Shown in pieces: positions 1-7,273 of a stretch of 21,615 nucleotides of DNA. A model generated the notes under the pieces. That model searched no databases. It was not told the DNA's origin and saw only the letters and a program-made list of their open reading frames with translations. Where the stretch lies: assembly GCA_016649455.1 (NCBI GenBank), contig JAENXO010000006.1:1-21615 (forward strand), written 5' to 3'. Position numbers and translations under genes: made by a program. How positions within the stretch are numbered: the first letter of the stretch is position 1; every line of letters starts with the position of its first letter. Source of the stretch: Gemmatimonadota bacterium. GTDB taxonomy: Bacteria > Gemmatimonadota > Gemmatimonadetes > Palauibacterales > Palauibacteraceae.

Positions 1-1
1 C

Positions 2-814
2 GGCATGCCGTGCGTCGTGTACATGGGCGAAGTCGACGTGGCCCGCCAGGCCCCGAACGTTCAACGGATGAAGCGCCTCGGTGCGGAGGTGATCGAAGTC
101 CGAAGCGGAGACCGTACGTTGCGCGCGGCGATCGACGAGGCCCTGCGCGACTGGGTTTCCGACCCCGGTGAGACCTTCTATCTGCTCGGCTCCGCCGTCG
201 GCCCGCACCCCTACCCGTGGCTCGTGCGTGAACTGCAGTCGGTGATCGGGCGGGAGGCGAGGGCCCAGATGCTGGAGCACGCGGGAACCCTTCCGGACCT
301 GACGGTCGCCTGCGTGGGCGGCGGCTCCAACGCGATCGGTCTGTTCCACCCGTTCCTCGCGGATCCGACCGTGCGGCTGCTCGGTATCGAGGCCGGAGGT
401 ACCGGCGCGGAGATCGGAAACAATGCCGCGACCGTGACGCACGGAAGGCTGGGGGTGCTGCACGGGAGCCGCTCTCTGCTGCTCCAGGACGAGCACGGCC
501 AGGTCCAGGAGACGCACTCGATTTCAGCTGGACTCGACTATCCGGGGGTCGGCCCCGAGCACTCGTTCCTCCGCGACATTGGTCGAGTGGAGTATGAGTC
601 GATCGACGACGAACAGGCGCTGGAGGCACTGGACGAATGCAGCCGGCTGGAGGGAATCCTCCCGGCGCTCGAGAGCGCCCATGCCCTGGCCGGCGCGCGG
701 CGGACCGCCGCTGTGAGGCCGGGTTCCGTGATTCTCATCGGCCTGTCCGGCAGGGGAGACAAGGACCTGGAGATCCTCGCCGGGCATTCCGCGGTCGCCG
801 GGGGGTCGTCGTGA
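2..814 (+). CDS. trpB: Tryptophan synthase beta chain, 5'-truncated by window edge
   Basis: This is the C-terminal two thirds of the PLP-dependent beta subunit, which condenses indole with L-serine to make tryptophan in a complex with TrpA. The reading frame is open from the first base, so the start and the PLP-binding lysine lie outside the window. Visible family signatures are the phosphate-binding loop GGGSNAIG (about residues 105-112 of the visible part), the motif SAGLDYPGVGPEHS, the catalytic-site stretch PALESAHALA, and the SGRGDKD motif near the C-terminus. About 270 residues are visible of the roughly 400 usual for TrpB. The stop codon overlaps the GTG start of trpA in the sequence GTGA, so the two are translationally coupled, as expected for subunits of one enzyme. 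Identification is firm. Confidence 0.97.
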   Translation, partial: GMPCVVYMGEVDVARQAPNVQRMKRLGAEVIEVRSGDRTLRAAIDEALRDWVSDPGETFYLLGSAVGPHPYPWLVRELQSVIGREARAQMLEHAGTLPDLTVACVGGGSNAIGLFHPFLADPTVRLLGIEAGGTGAEIGNNAATVTHGRLGVLHGSRSLLLQDEHGQVQETHSISAGLDYPGVGPEHSFLRDIGRVEYESIDDEQALEALDECSRLEGILPALESAHALAGARRTAAVRPGSVILIGLSGRGDKDLEILAGHSAVAGGSS

Positions 815-1668
815 GCGGCGTCATCGGGACCAGTGCTGAATCCCGACCGGAGCGATCTGCGGATCGGGCGCCGGGCGGCCGCGTCGAATCAGCGATCCGC
901 GCGGCGAACCTGGACGGACGTCCGGCGCTGACGGCGTTCCTCACCGCGGGTTACCCGCACCGGGACCGGTTTGTGGACACGCTCCGGTCCGTCGCGACCG
1001 AAGCCGACGTGGTCGAGATCGGTGTTCCGTTCTCCGATCCGATGGCCGATGGCGTCACGATCCAGCGGGCCAGTCGGTCCGCACTCGAGTCCGGAGTCAC
1101 CCTCCCCTGGATTCTGTCAGAGATCGAACGGGCGGCCGTTCAGACTCCCGTAGTGCTGATGAGCTACCTGAATCCCCTGCTCGCGTTCGGATTCGACAGG
1201 CTCGCCCGGCAAGCCGCGGATGTCGGAGTCGATGGCTGCATCATCCCGGACCTTCCATTCGAGGAGTCGTTGGAGGTCCTGGATGTGCTCGAACCGCTCG
1301 GGGTCGGCGTGGTCCAGTTCGTCACGCCGGTCACGCCCGACGAACGCCTGGCCACCCTGTGCGCCCGCAGCCGCGGGTTCGTGTACGCCGTGACCCGGAC
1401 CGGTACCACGGGCGGGACGTTCGACCCGGACGGCGCTGCGATGATGCTCGAACGAGTCCGGAGCAACTCGCCGCTTCCGGTGCAGGTGGGGTTCGGCGTG
1501 CGCGAGCCTGCGCAGGTTCGGGTGATGGCGCCACACGTGGATGGACTGATCGTCGGAAGCGCCCTCGTCGAACGCCTGGAATTGGACGAGGATCCCGTGC
1601 CATTCCTGCGGTCCCTGCGGAACGCAGCCTTGCCGGATGGACACCCTTCGACCGGAGATGCTCGATGA
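811..1668 (+). CDS. trpA: Tryptophan synthase alpha chain
   Basis: The alpha subunit cleaves indole-3-glycerol phosphate to indole, which is channelled to TrpB. The protein is 285 residues from the GTG start at 811, chosen because it overlaps the trpB stop (GTGA) and sits in the frame of the conserved domain. Visible signatures are LTAFLTAGYP, EIGVPFSDPMADG with the two catalytic acids (Glu69 and Asp80, spaced 11 apart as in the family), IPDLPFEES, TRTGTTGG and VGFGV. The first 20 or so residues are an extension relative to the E. coli enzyme and look low in conservation; no better downstream start was seen. The stop overlaps the ATG of the next gene (ATGA). Identification is firm; only the exact start is uncertain. 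Confidence 0.96.
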   Translation: MSGVIGTSAESRPERSADRAPGGRVESAIRAANLDGRPALTAFLTAGYPHRDRFVDTLRSVATEADVVEIGVPFSDPMADGVTIQRASRSALESGVTLPWILSEIERAAVQTPVVLMSYLNPLLAFGFDRLARQAADVGVDGCIIPDLPFEESLEVLDVLEPLGVGVVQFVTPVTPDERLATLCARSRGFVYAVTRTGTTGGTFDPDGAAMMLERVRSNSPLPVQVGFGVREPAQVRVMAPHVDGLIVGSALVERLELDEDPVPFLRSLRNAALPDGHPSTGDAR

Positions 1669-2750
1669 TCGCCGTGCTGTCACCCGACTGTTCCCTGCGG
1701 GACAAAGCCGAAGTCGTGCGCCTGGTGGAGGGATACGGCCTCAGAGTTCAGGTCAGTGAAACGGACGAGGCGAGTCTCGTGGCCGTGATCGGACAGGGCG
1801 GAGAGGCGATCGCCGAGGTCCTCCGGACGCATCACGCGGTGCGTGAAGTGAGGACGGATGCCCCTCCCTACACTCTCGTGGCGCGAGAGCAACGGCCGGA
1901 AGGAAGCAGGATCCGGATCGACGGGTTCGTGATCGGAGGTGACGAGATCGTCGTCATGGCCGGACCGTGCGCTGTCGAGTCGCGCGACGGAATCCTGGCC
2001 GCCGCACGGGCCGTGGCGGCCGGCGGCGGGCGAATCCTGAGAGGCGGAGCGTTCAAGCCGCGGACCTCGCCGTACAGCTTCCAGGGGCTCGGAGAGGAAG
2101 GCCTGGAATTGCTCGCGGAAGCGCGGGCGGAAACCGGGCTGAGCGTGGTGACCGAGGTCGTGGCGACGGCCGAAGTTCCGGTCGTGGCCGAACTGGCCGA
2201 CGTCCTGCAGGTAGGCGCCCGCAACATGCAGAACTTCCGTCTGCTGTCCGCGGTCGGGGAACAGCCGAGACCGGTTCTTCTGAAGCGCGGCATGATGGCT
2301 ACGATCGAAGAACTTCTGCTTGCCGCCGAGTACGTCGTCACCGCCGGCAATCCCCGGGTAATGCTGTGCGAACGCGGGATCAGGACCTACGAGACGGCGA
2401 CCCGGAATACGCTCGACATCGCCGCCGTCCCCGTGCTTAAGGAACGCACTCACCTGCCGGTCATCGTCGATCCGAGTCACGCGGCCGGACGGCGAGAGAT
2501 CGTGCCGGCGCTCGCCAGGGCGGCGATCGCGGCGGGCGCGGATGGACTGATCGTGGAGGTCCACCCCCGGCCTGAAGAGGCTCTGTCCGACGGGCGTCAG
2601 AGCCTCGATCCGGAGGGATTCGTTCTGCTGATGGAGGAGCTCAGGTCTATGGCTGCGGCCATCGGGCGCCACGTGGCACCCGCACCGGGAGCCGTCGTGC
2701 CCGACACTCCGGAGCCGGCGAACTCCCCCGCGATCAGGGGTAGCCGGTAA
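1665..2750 (+). CDS. aroF: DAHP synthase (class I beta, with N-terminal ACT-type domain)
   Basis: This enzyme makes 3-deoxy-D-arabino-heptulosonate 7-phosphate from phosphoenolpyruvate and erythrose 4-phosphate, the first step of the shikimate pathway. It has 361 residues. Residues 1-75 form a ferredoxin-like ACT regulatory domain of the kind found in Thermotoga-type DAHP synthases; the barrel follows. Metal ligands expected for the family are present: Cys102 in AGPCAVE, His272 in VDPSHAAG, Glu298 in IVEVHP and Asp309 in LSDG. The PEP-binding KPRTSPY motif is at 131-137. The ATG overlaps the trpA stop (ATGA), so it is translated with trpBA and supplies precursor for the same pathway. Feedback inhibition through the ACT domain is inferred from the family. 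The last 17 bases overlap the 3' end of the convergent lipoprotein gene. The gene is often simply called aroF. Confidence 0.95.
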   Translation: MIAVLSPDCSLRDKAEVVRLVEGYGLRVQVSETDEASLVAVIGQGGEAIAEVLRTHHAVREVRTDAPPYTLVAREQRPEGSRIRIDGFVIGGDEIVVMAGPCAVESRDGILAAARAVAAGGGRILRGGAFKPRTSPYSFQGLGEEGLELLAEARAETGLSVVTEVVATAEVPVVAELADVLQVGARNMQNFRLLSAVGEQPRPVLLKRGMMATIEELLLAAEYVVTAGNPRVMLCERGIRTYETATRNTLDIAAVPVLKERTHLPVIVDPSHAAGRREIVPALARAAIAAGADGLIVEVHPRPEEALSDGRQSLDPEGFVLLMEELRSMAAAIGRHVAPAPGAVVPDTPEPANSPAIRGSR

Positions 2751-2976
2751 TTACGACTCCGCCGCCGTATCCCGGGTACCGGCCGGGATATGCCGCCGGA
2801 TACCCGTAGGGCCCGCGATAACCGCCGTACGGACCATAGCCGCCGTAACCGCCGCTCACGTAGACGCCGGTCGTCACACCGCTTCCGTAGCAGCCCCCGA
2901 CAAGGACCGGGAGCCCGACCACCAGGACGGCGATGATCGCCAGCCGCCTGACAAGCCGCCTGCCGCGGCCGATCAT
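2734..2976 (-). CDS. Small Gly/Tyr-rich putative lipoprotein
   Basis: An 80-residue protein of unknown function. It starts with a basic stretch (GRGRRLVRR), then a hydrophobic helix and the sequence LVGGC, which fits a lipobox with the modified cysteine at residue 29. The mature part is low complexity, built of Gly-Tyr-Pro-rich repeats such as GGYGGYGPYGGY, and is probably disordered or surface-exposed. Its ATG overlaps the stop of the upstream VOC gene (ATGA), so the pair is likely co-transcribed. Its 3' end runs 17 bases into the convergent aroF gene. The signal sequence, the overlap and the composition make it a likely real gene, but low-complexity Gly/Tyr sequence in high-GC DNA can arise by chance. 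No family can be named. Confidence 0.66.
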   Translation of the reverse strand: MIGRGRRLVRRLAIIAVLVVGLPVLVGGCYGSGVTTGVYVSGGYGGYGPYGGYRGPYGYPAAYPGRYPGYGGGVVITGYP

Positions 2977-3944
2977 CGGTCACCTCCCGGCGCAGACGGC
3001 CGAGGCCACTGCTGCAGCCCGAGCACGGCTCCCGCCGGATCGACGACGATCGCCGCATCATGCCGCCCCACTACGTCGGGACTGACGATCACCCGACCGC
3101 CCAACTGCTCGACGATTTTGACTGACGCATGGACGTCCTTGACGGCCACGAACGGCAGCCAGTGCGGGTTCGCCTCGTCGAACGGCAACTGCATCATTCC
3201 CGCCTTCTTCTCGCCATCACGACTCAGAATCAGGTAGGCGGATCCGGAATCCCCGTCGCTCGAGGCGGCGGATGCATCTTCCTCGGCGCTGCGCGATTCC
3301 CGGACCTCGACTCCATAGTCGAGCAGCTCTGAGTAGAATTCGCGCGCCGCGCCCAGGTCGCTCGTCCACAGTTCGATCCAGAGCCACTCGCCAGGTTGTC
3401 TGGCCTCGGGTGATCGCCGTGCTCCGTCCCCGGTAGAGGATCGAAGCAGTACCAGGGCCGTGCCCTGCGGGTCCGCGATCACCGAGTACCTGCCTCGATC
3501 CGGAAGCTCGCCCGGCTCGAGGATGACGGATCCGCCGGCGGCCACGGCGGCAGACGTGATCCCGTCCACGTCGGTTACGGACACCGAGCTCAGCCAGAGC
3601 GCTCGGTGGTCGGCGGTATCGGCCTCCTCCGCGACCGACACGCCGCCGATCACCCGGCCGTCGTGCAGGATGGACAGGTATCTGCCCGATCCGTCGGTCG
3701 CCTCGAGGTTCCAGCCAAACAGTTCACCGTAGAACGAACGGACGGCATCGGCATCGTCGACCAGCAGGTCGAACCAGACGAACGACCCGGGGCGGTATAC
3801 CGGTGACTCGCCCGGCGCTACGGCCGGTACGAGTGGCCGAACCTCCGCCTGCGATCCCGACGAGCAGGCAAGGCCGAGCCCCGCGATGCACAGCATGCCC
3901 GTTCGGACGGTCCGACGACTGGATGAGTTCAGATTCAGGTGCAA
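2973..3944 (-). CDS. Exported protein with two VOC (glyoxalase/bleomycin-resistance) domains
   Basis: A protein of 323 residues. I chose the TTG at 3944 because GAGGGA lies at the right distance upstream and because this start gives a basic N-terminus (SSSRRTVRTG) before the hydrophobic stretch. The first ATG is at 3896 and has no clear ribosome site. The stretch ending GLGLAC followed by SSGS looks like an export signal, possibly a lipobox with Cys27, although the -3 residue is Gly, which is atypical. Two tandem VOC domains follow, about residues 45-160 and 185-318. The first contains the pattern FVWFDLLVDDADAVRSFYG, the second LWIELWTSDLGAAREFYSE; both end in a DP-G-A strand (IADPQGTALVLL; VVDPAGAVLGL). 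VOC proteins bind metals or small ligands; the ligand here is unknown. It overlaps the lipoprotein gene downstream. Confidence 0.88.
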   Translation of the reverse strand: MHLNLNSSSRRTVRTGMLCIAGLGLACSSGSQAEVRPLVPAVAPGESPVYRPGSFVWFDLLVDDADAVRSFYGELFGWNLEATDGSGRYLSILHDGRVIGGVSVAEEADTADHRALWLSSVSVTDVDGITSAAVAAGGSVILEPGELPDRGRYSVIADPQGTALVLLRSSTGDGARRSPEARQPGEWLWIELWTSDLGAAREFYSELLDYGVEVRESRSAEEDASAASSDGDSGSAYLILSRDGEKKAGMMQLPFDEANPHWLPFVAVKDVHASVKIVEQLGGRVIVSPDVVGRHDAAIVVDPAGAVLGLQQWPRPSAPGGDR

Positions 3945-4031
3945 TGCGTCCCTCGATTTCGGTTCCCTGTTATTCGATCCGCGAACAGTGCGGTCGTGGG
4001 GCCGGACAAGCCGAGCCCGATACTCGAACCC

Positions 4032-4037
4032 ATTATA
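4032..4037 (-). promoter_or_regulatory. Possible -10 element for the VOC gene
   Basis: Read on the minus strand this is a perfect TATAAT about 90 bases upstream of the TTG start of the VOC gene, in a GC-rich setting. No convincing -35 hexamer was found at 16-18 bases. The rest of the 187-base divergent gap to the CapA gene shows nothing else I can name. Confidence 0.3.
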
Positions 4038-4131
4038 CTCACCATTGATCCGGGCCGGCACAAACCCCTGCTTGCCGACGCTCAGTTCCCGTGGACATCT
4101 TCGACCGAACCAGAATCCGGAGATTCGACTC

Positions 4132-5289
4132 ATGCCACCACGCCGGGATTCCGTCCAACGACGTCTTTGCCGTGCCGCTGTCTGCGCCGTCTCGCCGCTG
4201 GTCATCGCGATGGGCTGGCCGGCCGCGGCGCTGTCCCAGGAGCCAGCGGAAGCGGTGGCCCAGGAGCCAGCCGCCGAAGTGGATGTCAGGCTCATTGCCG
4301 TAGGAGACGTGATGCCGGGCACCCTGTTTCCGGACGCCGGATATCTCGATCCCCGCCTGGAGGGCGATGCGGGGCCCGAGGCAGTGCTCGGAGCGGACCT
4401 GGTCGATCTCCTGCGCTCGGGGGACGTCGTGTTCGGCAACATGGAGGGCGTGCTGTGGGACGAGGATGTTCCCCCATCCAAGTCCTGCCGGGATCCGAAG
4501 CTGTGCTACGTATTCCGCAGTCCCGAACGTTACGCCGGGCTGCTGGCCCGGACCGGATTCACCGTGATGGCTCTGGCCAACAACCACAGCGGCGACTGGG
4601 GACCCGAGGGACGCAAAGCGACGATGGCTGCGCTGGCCCGCAGTGACATGGCATACGCCGGCCTCGAGGTTGCCGATGCGAGGACCGCAACGCTCACCCT
4701 GGACTCGGGCGTCCGGGTCGGTGTAGCTGCCTTCGCCCCGAACCGCGGCACCCTCAATCTCAACAACCTCGATGCCGCGCTGCGGGTGGTCCGCTCACTG
4801 GCAGAGGAGCACGACGTGGTGCTCGTGTCGTTTCACGGGGGAGCAGAAGGGGCCAGCTACACCTCGCTGCCGAAGGAGGAAGAGACGTTCCACGGCGAGA
4901 ATCGGGGCGACGTGTACGCGTTCGCGCATGCCGTGGTGGACGCCGGGGCCGACGTCGTGATCGGGCACGGACCGCACGTCCCGCGGGCCATCGAGGTCTA
5001 CGAGAACCGGTTCATAGCCTACAGCCTGGGAAATTTCTGGACCTACGGGAGATTCAATTTGAATGGCCCGAACGGTCTCGCCCCGGTCGTCGATCTCGTG
5101 CTCGCCCCTGACGGAGGTCTTCGATCTGCCCGCATTCACAGCGCCCGCCAGCAAGGCCTGGGGGGACCGAGGCTGGACCCGACAGGCGGTGCGCTCGCGT
5201 TGATCTCTGAGCTCACGGCCAGTGATCTGGGAGATGTGGGGATCAGGTTCGAGCCTGACGGGACCGTTCGCTGGCCCGAAATCGAATGA
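4132..5289 (+). CDS. CapA/PgsA-type (PGA_cap) metallophosphatase-like protein, exported
   Basis: A 385-residue protein of the CapA family, known from poly-gamma-glutamate capsule loci but found widely in bacteria without capsules. Residues 1-36 are a signal peptide (basic start PPRRDSVQRR, hydrophobic core, ALSQ near the cleavage site). A short repeated EPAEAVAQEPAAE linker follows. The domain has the fold's metal-site motifs in order: GDVMPG, GNMEG, ANNHSGDWG, FHGGAE, GHGPHVPR and YSLGNF. The ATG at 4132 is chosen because it begins the signal peptide and follows GGAG. No other capsule genes (capB, capC) are nearby, so a poly-glutamate role is not supported; cell-envelope hydrolase or polymer-related work is as much as can be said. 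It diverges from the VOC gene and converges on the next gene with a 21-base gap. Confidence 0.88.
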   Translation: MPPRRDSVQRRLCRAAVCAVSPLVIAMGWPAAALSQEPAEAVAQEPAAEVDVRLIAVGDVMPGTLFPDAGYLDPRLEGDAGPEAVLGADLVDLLRSGDVVFGNMEGVLWDEDVPPSKSCRDPKLCYVFRSPERYAGLLARTGFTVMALANNHSGDWGPEGRKATMAALARSDMAYAGLEVADARTATLTLDSGVRVGVAAFAPNRGTLNLNNLDAALRVVRSLAEEHDVVLVSFHGGAEGASYTSLPKEEETFHGENRGDVYAFAHAVVDAGADVVIGHGPHVPRAIEVYENRFIAYSLGNFWTYGRFNLNGPNGLAPVVDLVLAPDGGLRSARIHSARQQGLGGPRLDPTGGALALISELTASDLGDVGIRFEPDGTVRWPEIE

Positions 5290-5310
5290 GTCGGGTTGTC
5301 CGGCAGGCGG

Positions 5311-5580
5311 TCAGGCTCCGAGGACGAATAGTCCCAGCGTAAGCAGGAACAGGGCGAGACCGATCACCAGTGTGATCACCCATCGACGCTTACGGTTCGT
5401 GTCCAGGGTGCTTCCCCAGGCGAGCCGCATCGCCTGCTGCACGTCTGCAGGCCGCGTATCCGGGAAACTGCGCTGATAGTCCACGATCACCTGGCTGATC
5501 CGTTCGCTCAGATCGAGCGCGCGACGGGTGGCCTTCTGAGGTGTACCGGTACCTGAGGTCGATGTCGGAATGTACGTCAT
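5311..5580 (-). CDS. Small single-span membrane protein, unknown function
   Basis: An 89-residue protein of no family I recognise. The N-terminal 60 residues are soluble and predicted helical (ALDLSERISQVIVDYQ, then ADVQQAMRLAW). A basic patch NRKRRW precedes one hydrophobic helix that runs almost to the C-terminus (ITLVIGLALFLLTLGLFVLGA). It therefore looks tail-anchored with the soluble part in the cytoplasm. The ATG at 5580 is the first in the frame. It diverges from the repeat-protein gene and converges on the CapA gene. The coherent domain plus transmembrane layout supports a real gene. Confidence 0.72.
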   Translation of the reverse strand: MTYIPTSTSGTGTPQKATRRALDLSERISQVIVDYQRSFPDTRPADVQQAMRLAWGSTLDTNRKRRWVITLVIGLALFLLTLGLFVLGA

Positions 5581-5741
5581 CGTCTGATCTCACTGGACAG
5601 AATAGGACTGCCGAAACAAGGCCAGCACAGGCATTCCTGCATTATGCGCGCCGCACGAGAATTCGAAACTCCAGGGGCGAGCGCGTCGTAGAGATCAACG
5701 GATTCGCAGGTTGCCTCATTCCCCGGAACGGAGAGATCTCC

Positions 5742-6707
5742 GTGCACTGCGTTCGCCTGATTTCGCCGTGTGTCGCACTCCTCGTCATGGCCCTTCCCAC
5801 TGGACTGATCCCCACCGTTCACGCCCAGGAATCAATCGACTCTGGCGGCGGATCGAGTCTGGACCTGGGCATTTCCGGTGTCGGCATCAGCTTCGGCAGC
5901 GCACCCCGATGGACGGGCCTGCGCTTCAACTGGAGAGATAGGTACCTGGAACGCATCGACGGCTTGAACGTCACGCTGTGGAAGCCGGGAGAGCAGGTGG
6001 GCGGCTCGGTAAACGGGGTAGCGCTCGGACTGGGCCCACGAGCCGGAACCCTGCGAGGAGTGTCGATCGGGCTGCTCGGGGTGCAGCCTGAACGGGCCGC
6101 TTACGGCGTGACGATTGGTGGACTTGGCGTCGTCGCGGACGGTTCGGTGACCGGCCTGAACGTCGGCCTGCTGGGAATCGTGACCGAGGGGAGGGCCGAC
6201 GGACTGTCCATCGCCGGTCTGGGACTCGTGACCGAGGGTGGCGCTCTGGGGATCAACCTCGCCGGCCTCGGAGTGGTGTCGGAGGGAACCTTGGCCGGCA
6301 TCAACCTCGCGGGCCTCGGACTCGTCGCGGAACGAGGGATTCACGGACTGAACGGTGCCCTGCTGGGGGTGGTGACGGAAGGCGAGCTGCGCGGGATCAC
6401 GGTCACCGGCCTCGGAGCCGTGGCCGAGGGCGACATGGTCGGACTTACGGTCGGAGGACTCGGAGTTGTCTCTGATCGCGCCATCCGGGGCATCGCGGCG
6501 GCCCTGTTAAAGGTCGATACGCAGGATCTGCAGGGCGTGAGCGTCGCAGGTTGGACGCGCGTCCGGCACGCCCAGCGCGGACTGTCGATCGGACTGTTCA
6601 ACCAGGCCGAGGAACTGCATGGAATCCAGCTCGGACTGCTGAATTTCGCCGGAAACAACCACGGGCTGGCCCGCTGGCTGCCAATCATCAATCTGCACTT
6701 GAATTGA
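5742..6707 (+). CDS. LA_2272-type surface-repeat protein
   Basis: A 321-residue exported protein. I chose the GTG at 5742 because it follows GGAGAG and begins a signal peptide ending VHA before QES (cleavage near residue 28); an ATG inside the hydrophobic core would destroy it. From residue 59 onward the protein is a chain of short repeats, each beginning with Gly-Leu/Ile/Val, then a small hydrophobic strand and an LG or LN turn, as in GLSIAGLGLVTEG and GINLAGLGVVSEG. The C-terminus (GLSIGLFNQAEELHG, GIQLGLLNFAGNN, LPIINLHLN) matches what I know of LA_2272 family surface-repeat proteins of Leptospira and other phyla. A beta-solenoid or barrel-like surface structure is likely; function is unknown. 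The next gene downstream has its own promoter. Confidence 0.87.
   Translation: MHCVRLISPCVALLVMALPTGLIPTVHAQESIDSGGGSSLDLGISGVGISFGSAPRWTGLRFNWRDRYLERIDGLNVTLWKPGEQVGGSVNGVALGLGPRAGTLRGVSIGLLGVQPERAAYGVTIGGLGVVADGSVTGLNVGLLGIVTEGRADGLSIAGLGLVTEGGALGINLAGLGVVSEGTLAGINLAGLGLVAERGIHGLNGALLGVVTEGELRGITVTGLGAVAEGDMVGLTVGGLGVVSDRAIRGIAAALLKVDTQDLQGVSVAGWTRVRHAQRGLSIGLFNQAEELHGIQLGLLNFAGNNHGLARWLPIINLHLN
6015..6662 (+). repeat. Tandem coding repeats, nominal 48-bp unit (16 residues)
   Basis: Fourteen consecutive units lie within the surface-repeat gene, each starting with Gly followed by Leu, Ile or Val. Unit starts are at residues 92, 106, 122, 138, 154, 170, 186, 202, 218, 234, 250, 265, 280 and 294. 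The first unit is 14 residues, the next nine are exactly 16, then two of 15 and two of 14. DNA identity between units is partial (recurring segments such as ggcctcgga and ctcgtg), so these are old, diverged repeats rather than a recent expansion. Confidence 0.85.
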
Positions 6708-6754
6708 CCAGCCCATTGCCTATGTGCTGATGGGGACATTTGTTCCCCGGTTAT

Positions 6755-6801
6755 CTTTGTACGACAAAGTACTTGACACCTCCGGATCTGCGTCCGATAC
6801 T
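6755..6801 (+). promoter_or_regulatory. Sigma-70-type promoter with adjoining operator palindrome
   Basis: TTGACA at 6773-6778 and GATACT at 6796-6801 are separated by exactly 17 bases, an excellent housekeeping promoter. Just upstream, CTTTGT (6755-6760) and ACAAAG (6764-6769) form a perfect inverted repeat around acg. This 15-base site abuts the -35 and is a likely operator, probably for the winged-helix protein encoded downstream. The transcript would start near 6808, about 75 bases before the ATG. Confidence 0.8.
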
Positions 6802-6883
6802 CGTGTCATGAGTCTCGACCGGACTCACGACGGGCCCTATCAGCCAGGTTCCTCGGCGAACGCAGCGAGACCCGGAGATTCGA

Positions 6884-7222
6884 ATGGCAAATGGAGACAG
6901 GAGACCGGCGATCGACGCTGCCTCGAGGGCCGTCCGACTTGATTCATTGATCCATGAACGAGTACGCCTCGGAATCCTGAGTGCGCTCGCGGCTGCCGAC
7001 CGACTGTCGTTCACCGAGTTGCGCGACGCGCTGGGCGTCACCGATGGAAACCTCAGCGTGCATGCGCGAAAATTGGAGGACGCGGGCTACCTCGAATGTC
7101 AAAAGGGATTCGACAGGCGGATCCCCCGCTCCGAGTACCGACTGTCGACGAAGGGCCGCGCGGCGTTCGCCAGCTACCTGTTTCAGCTCGAATCCGTGAT
7201 TCGGGCGGCACGACATGGCTGA
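6884..7222 (+). CDS. Winged-helix transcriptional regulator (HTH_34/MarR-ArsR-like)
   Basis: A 112-residue DNA-binding protein. The winged helix covers about residues 16-95: helix LDSLIHERVRLGILSAL, the helix-turn-helix LSFTELRDALGVTDGNLSVHARKLEDAGYLE with the recognition helix in NLSVHARKL, then a basic wing (GFDRRIPRSEYRLSTKGRAAF). The layout matches the small winged-helix domain proteins often grouped with ArsR or MarR. No ligand domain or sensor cysteines are seen. The ATG follows CCCGGAG at good spacing. It is preceded by a strong promoter with a palindromic site, so self-repression is the simplest inference. Targets are unknown; the neighbouring surface-repeat gene is not clearly linked. 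Confidence 0.9.
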   Translation: MANGDRRPAIDAASRAVRLDSLIHERVRLGILSALAAADRLSFTELRDALGVTDGNLSVHARKLEDAGYLECQKGFDRRIPRSEYRLSTKGRAAFASYLFQLESVIRAARHG

Positions 7223-7241
7223 ACGGCGTTGCGGGCAGGCG

Positions 7242-7268
7242 CCGGGAGATGTGCGGGAGCCCTCCCGG
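7242..7268. terminator. Weak hairpin between convergent genes
   Basis: CCGGGAG (7242-7248) pairs with CTCCCGG (7262-7268), and an alternative CGGGAG-cc-CTCCCG (7254-7267) is possible. It lies between the regulator stop and the DUF2461 stop, which are convergent. There is no clear T-run, so it may only be a weak terminator. Confidence 0.3.
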
Positions 7269-7273
7269 AATTC

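Noticed and set aside
637..810. Longer N-terminus for TrpA reading back into trpB
   Set aside because: The upstream frame overlaps conserved TrpB sequence. The GTG at 811 that overlaps the trpB stop is the sensible start.
1359..1664. Longer DAHP synthase starting inside trpA
   Set aside because: The extra sequence is Arg/Gly-rich out-of-frame trpA and has no homology to the family. The ATG at 1665 starts the ACT domain exactly.
4132..5289. Poly-gamma-glutamate capsule biosynthesis role for the CapA-type protein
   Set aside because: No capB or capC partners nearby; the family is widely distributed outside capsule loci.
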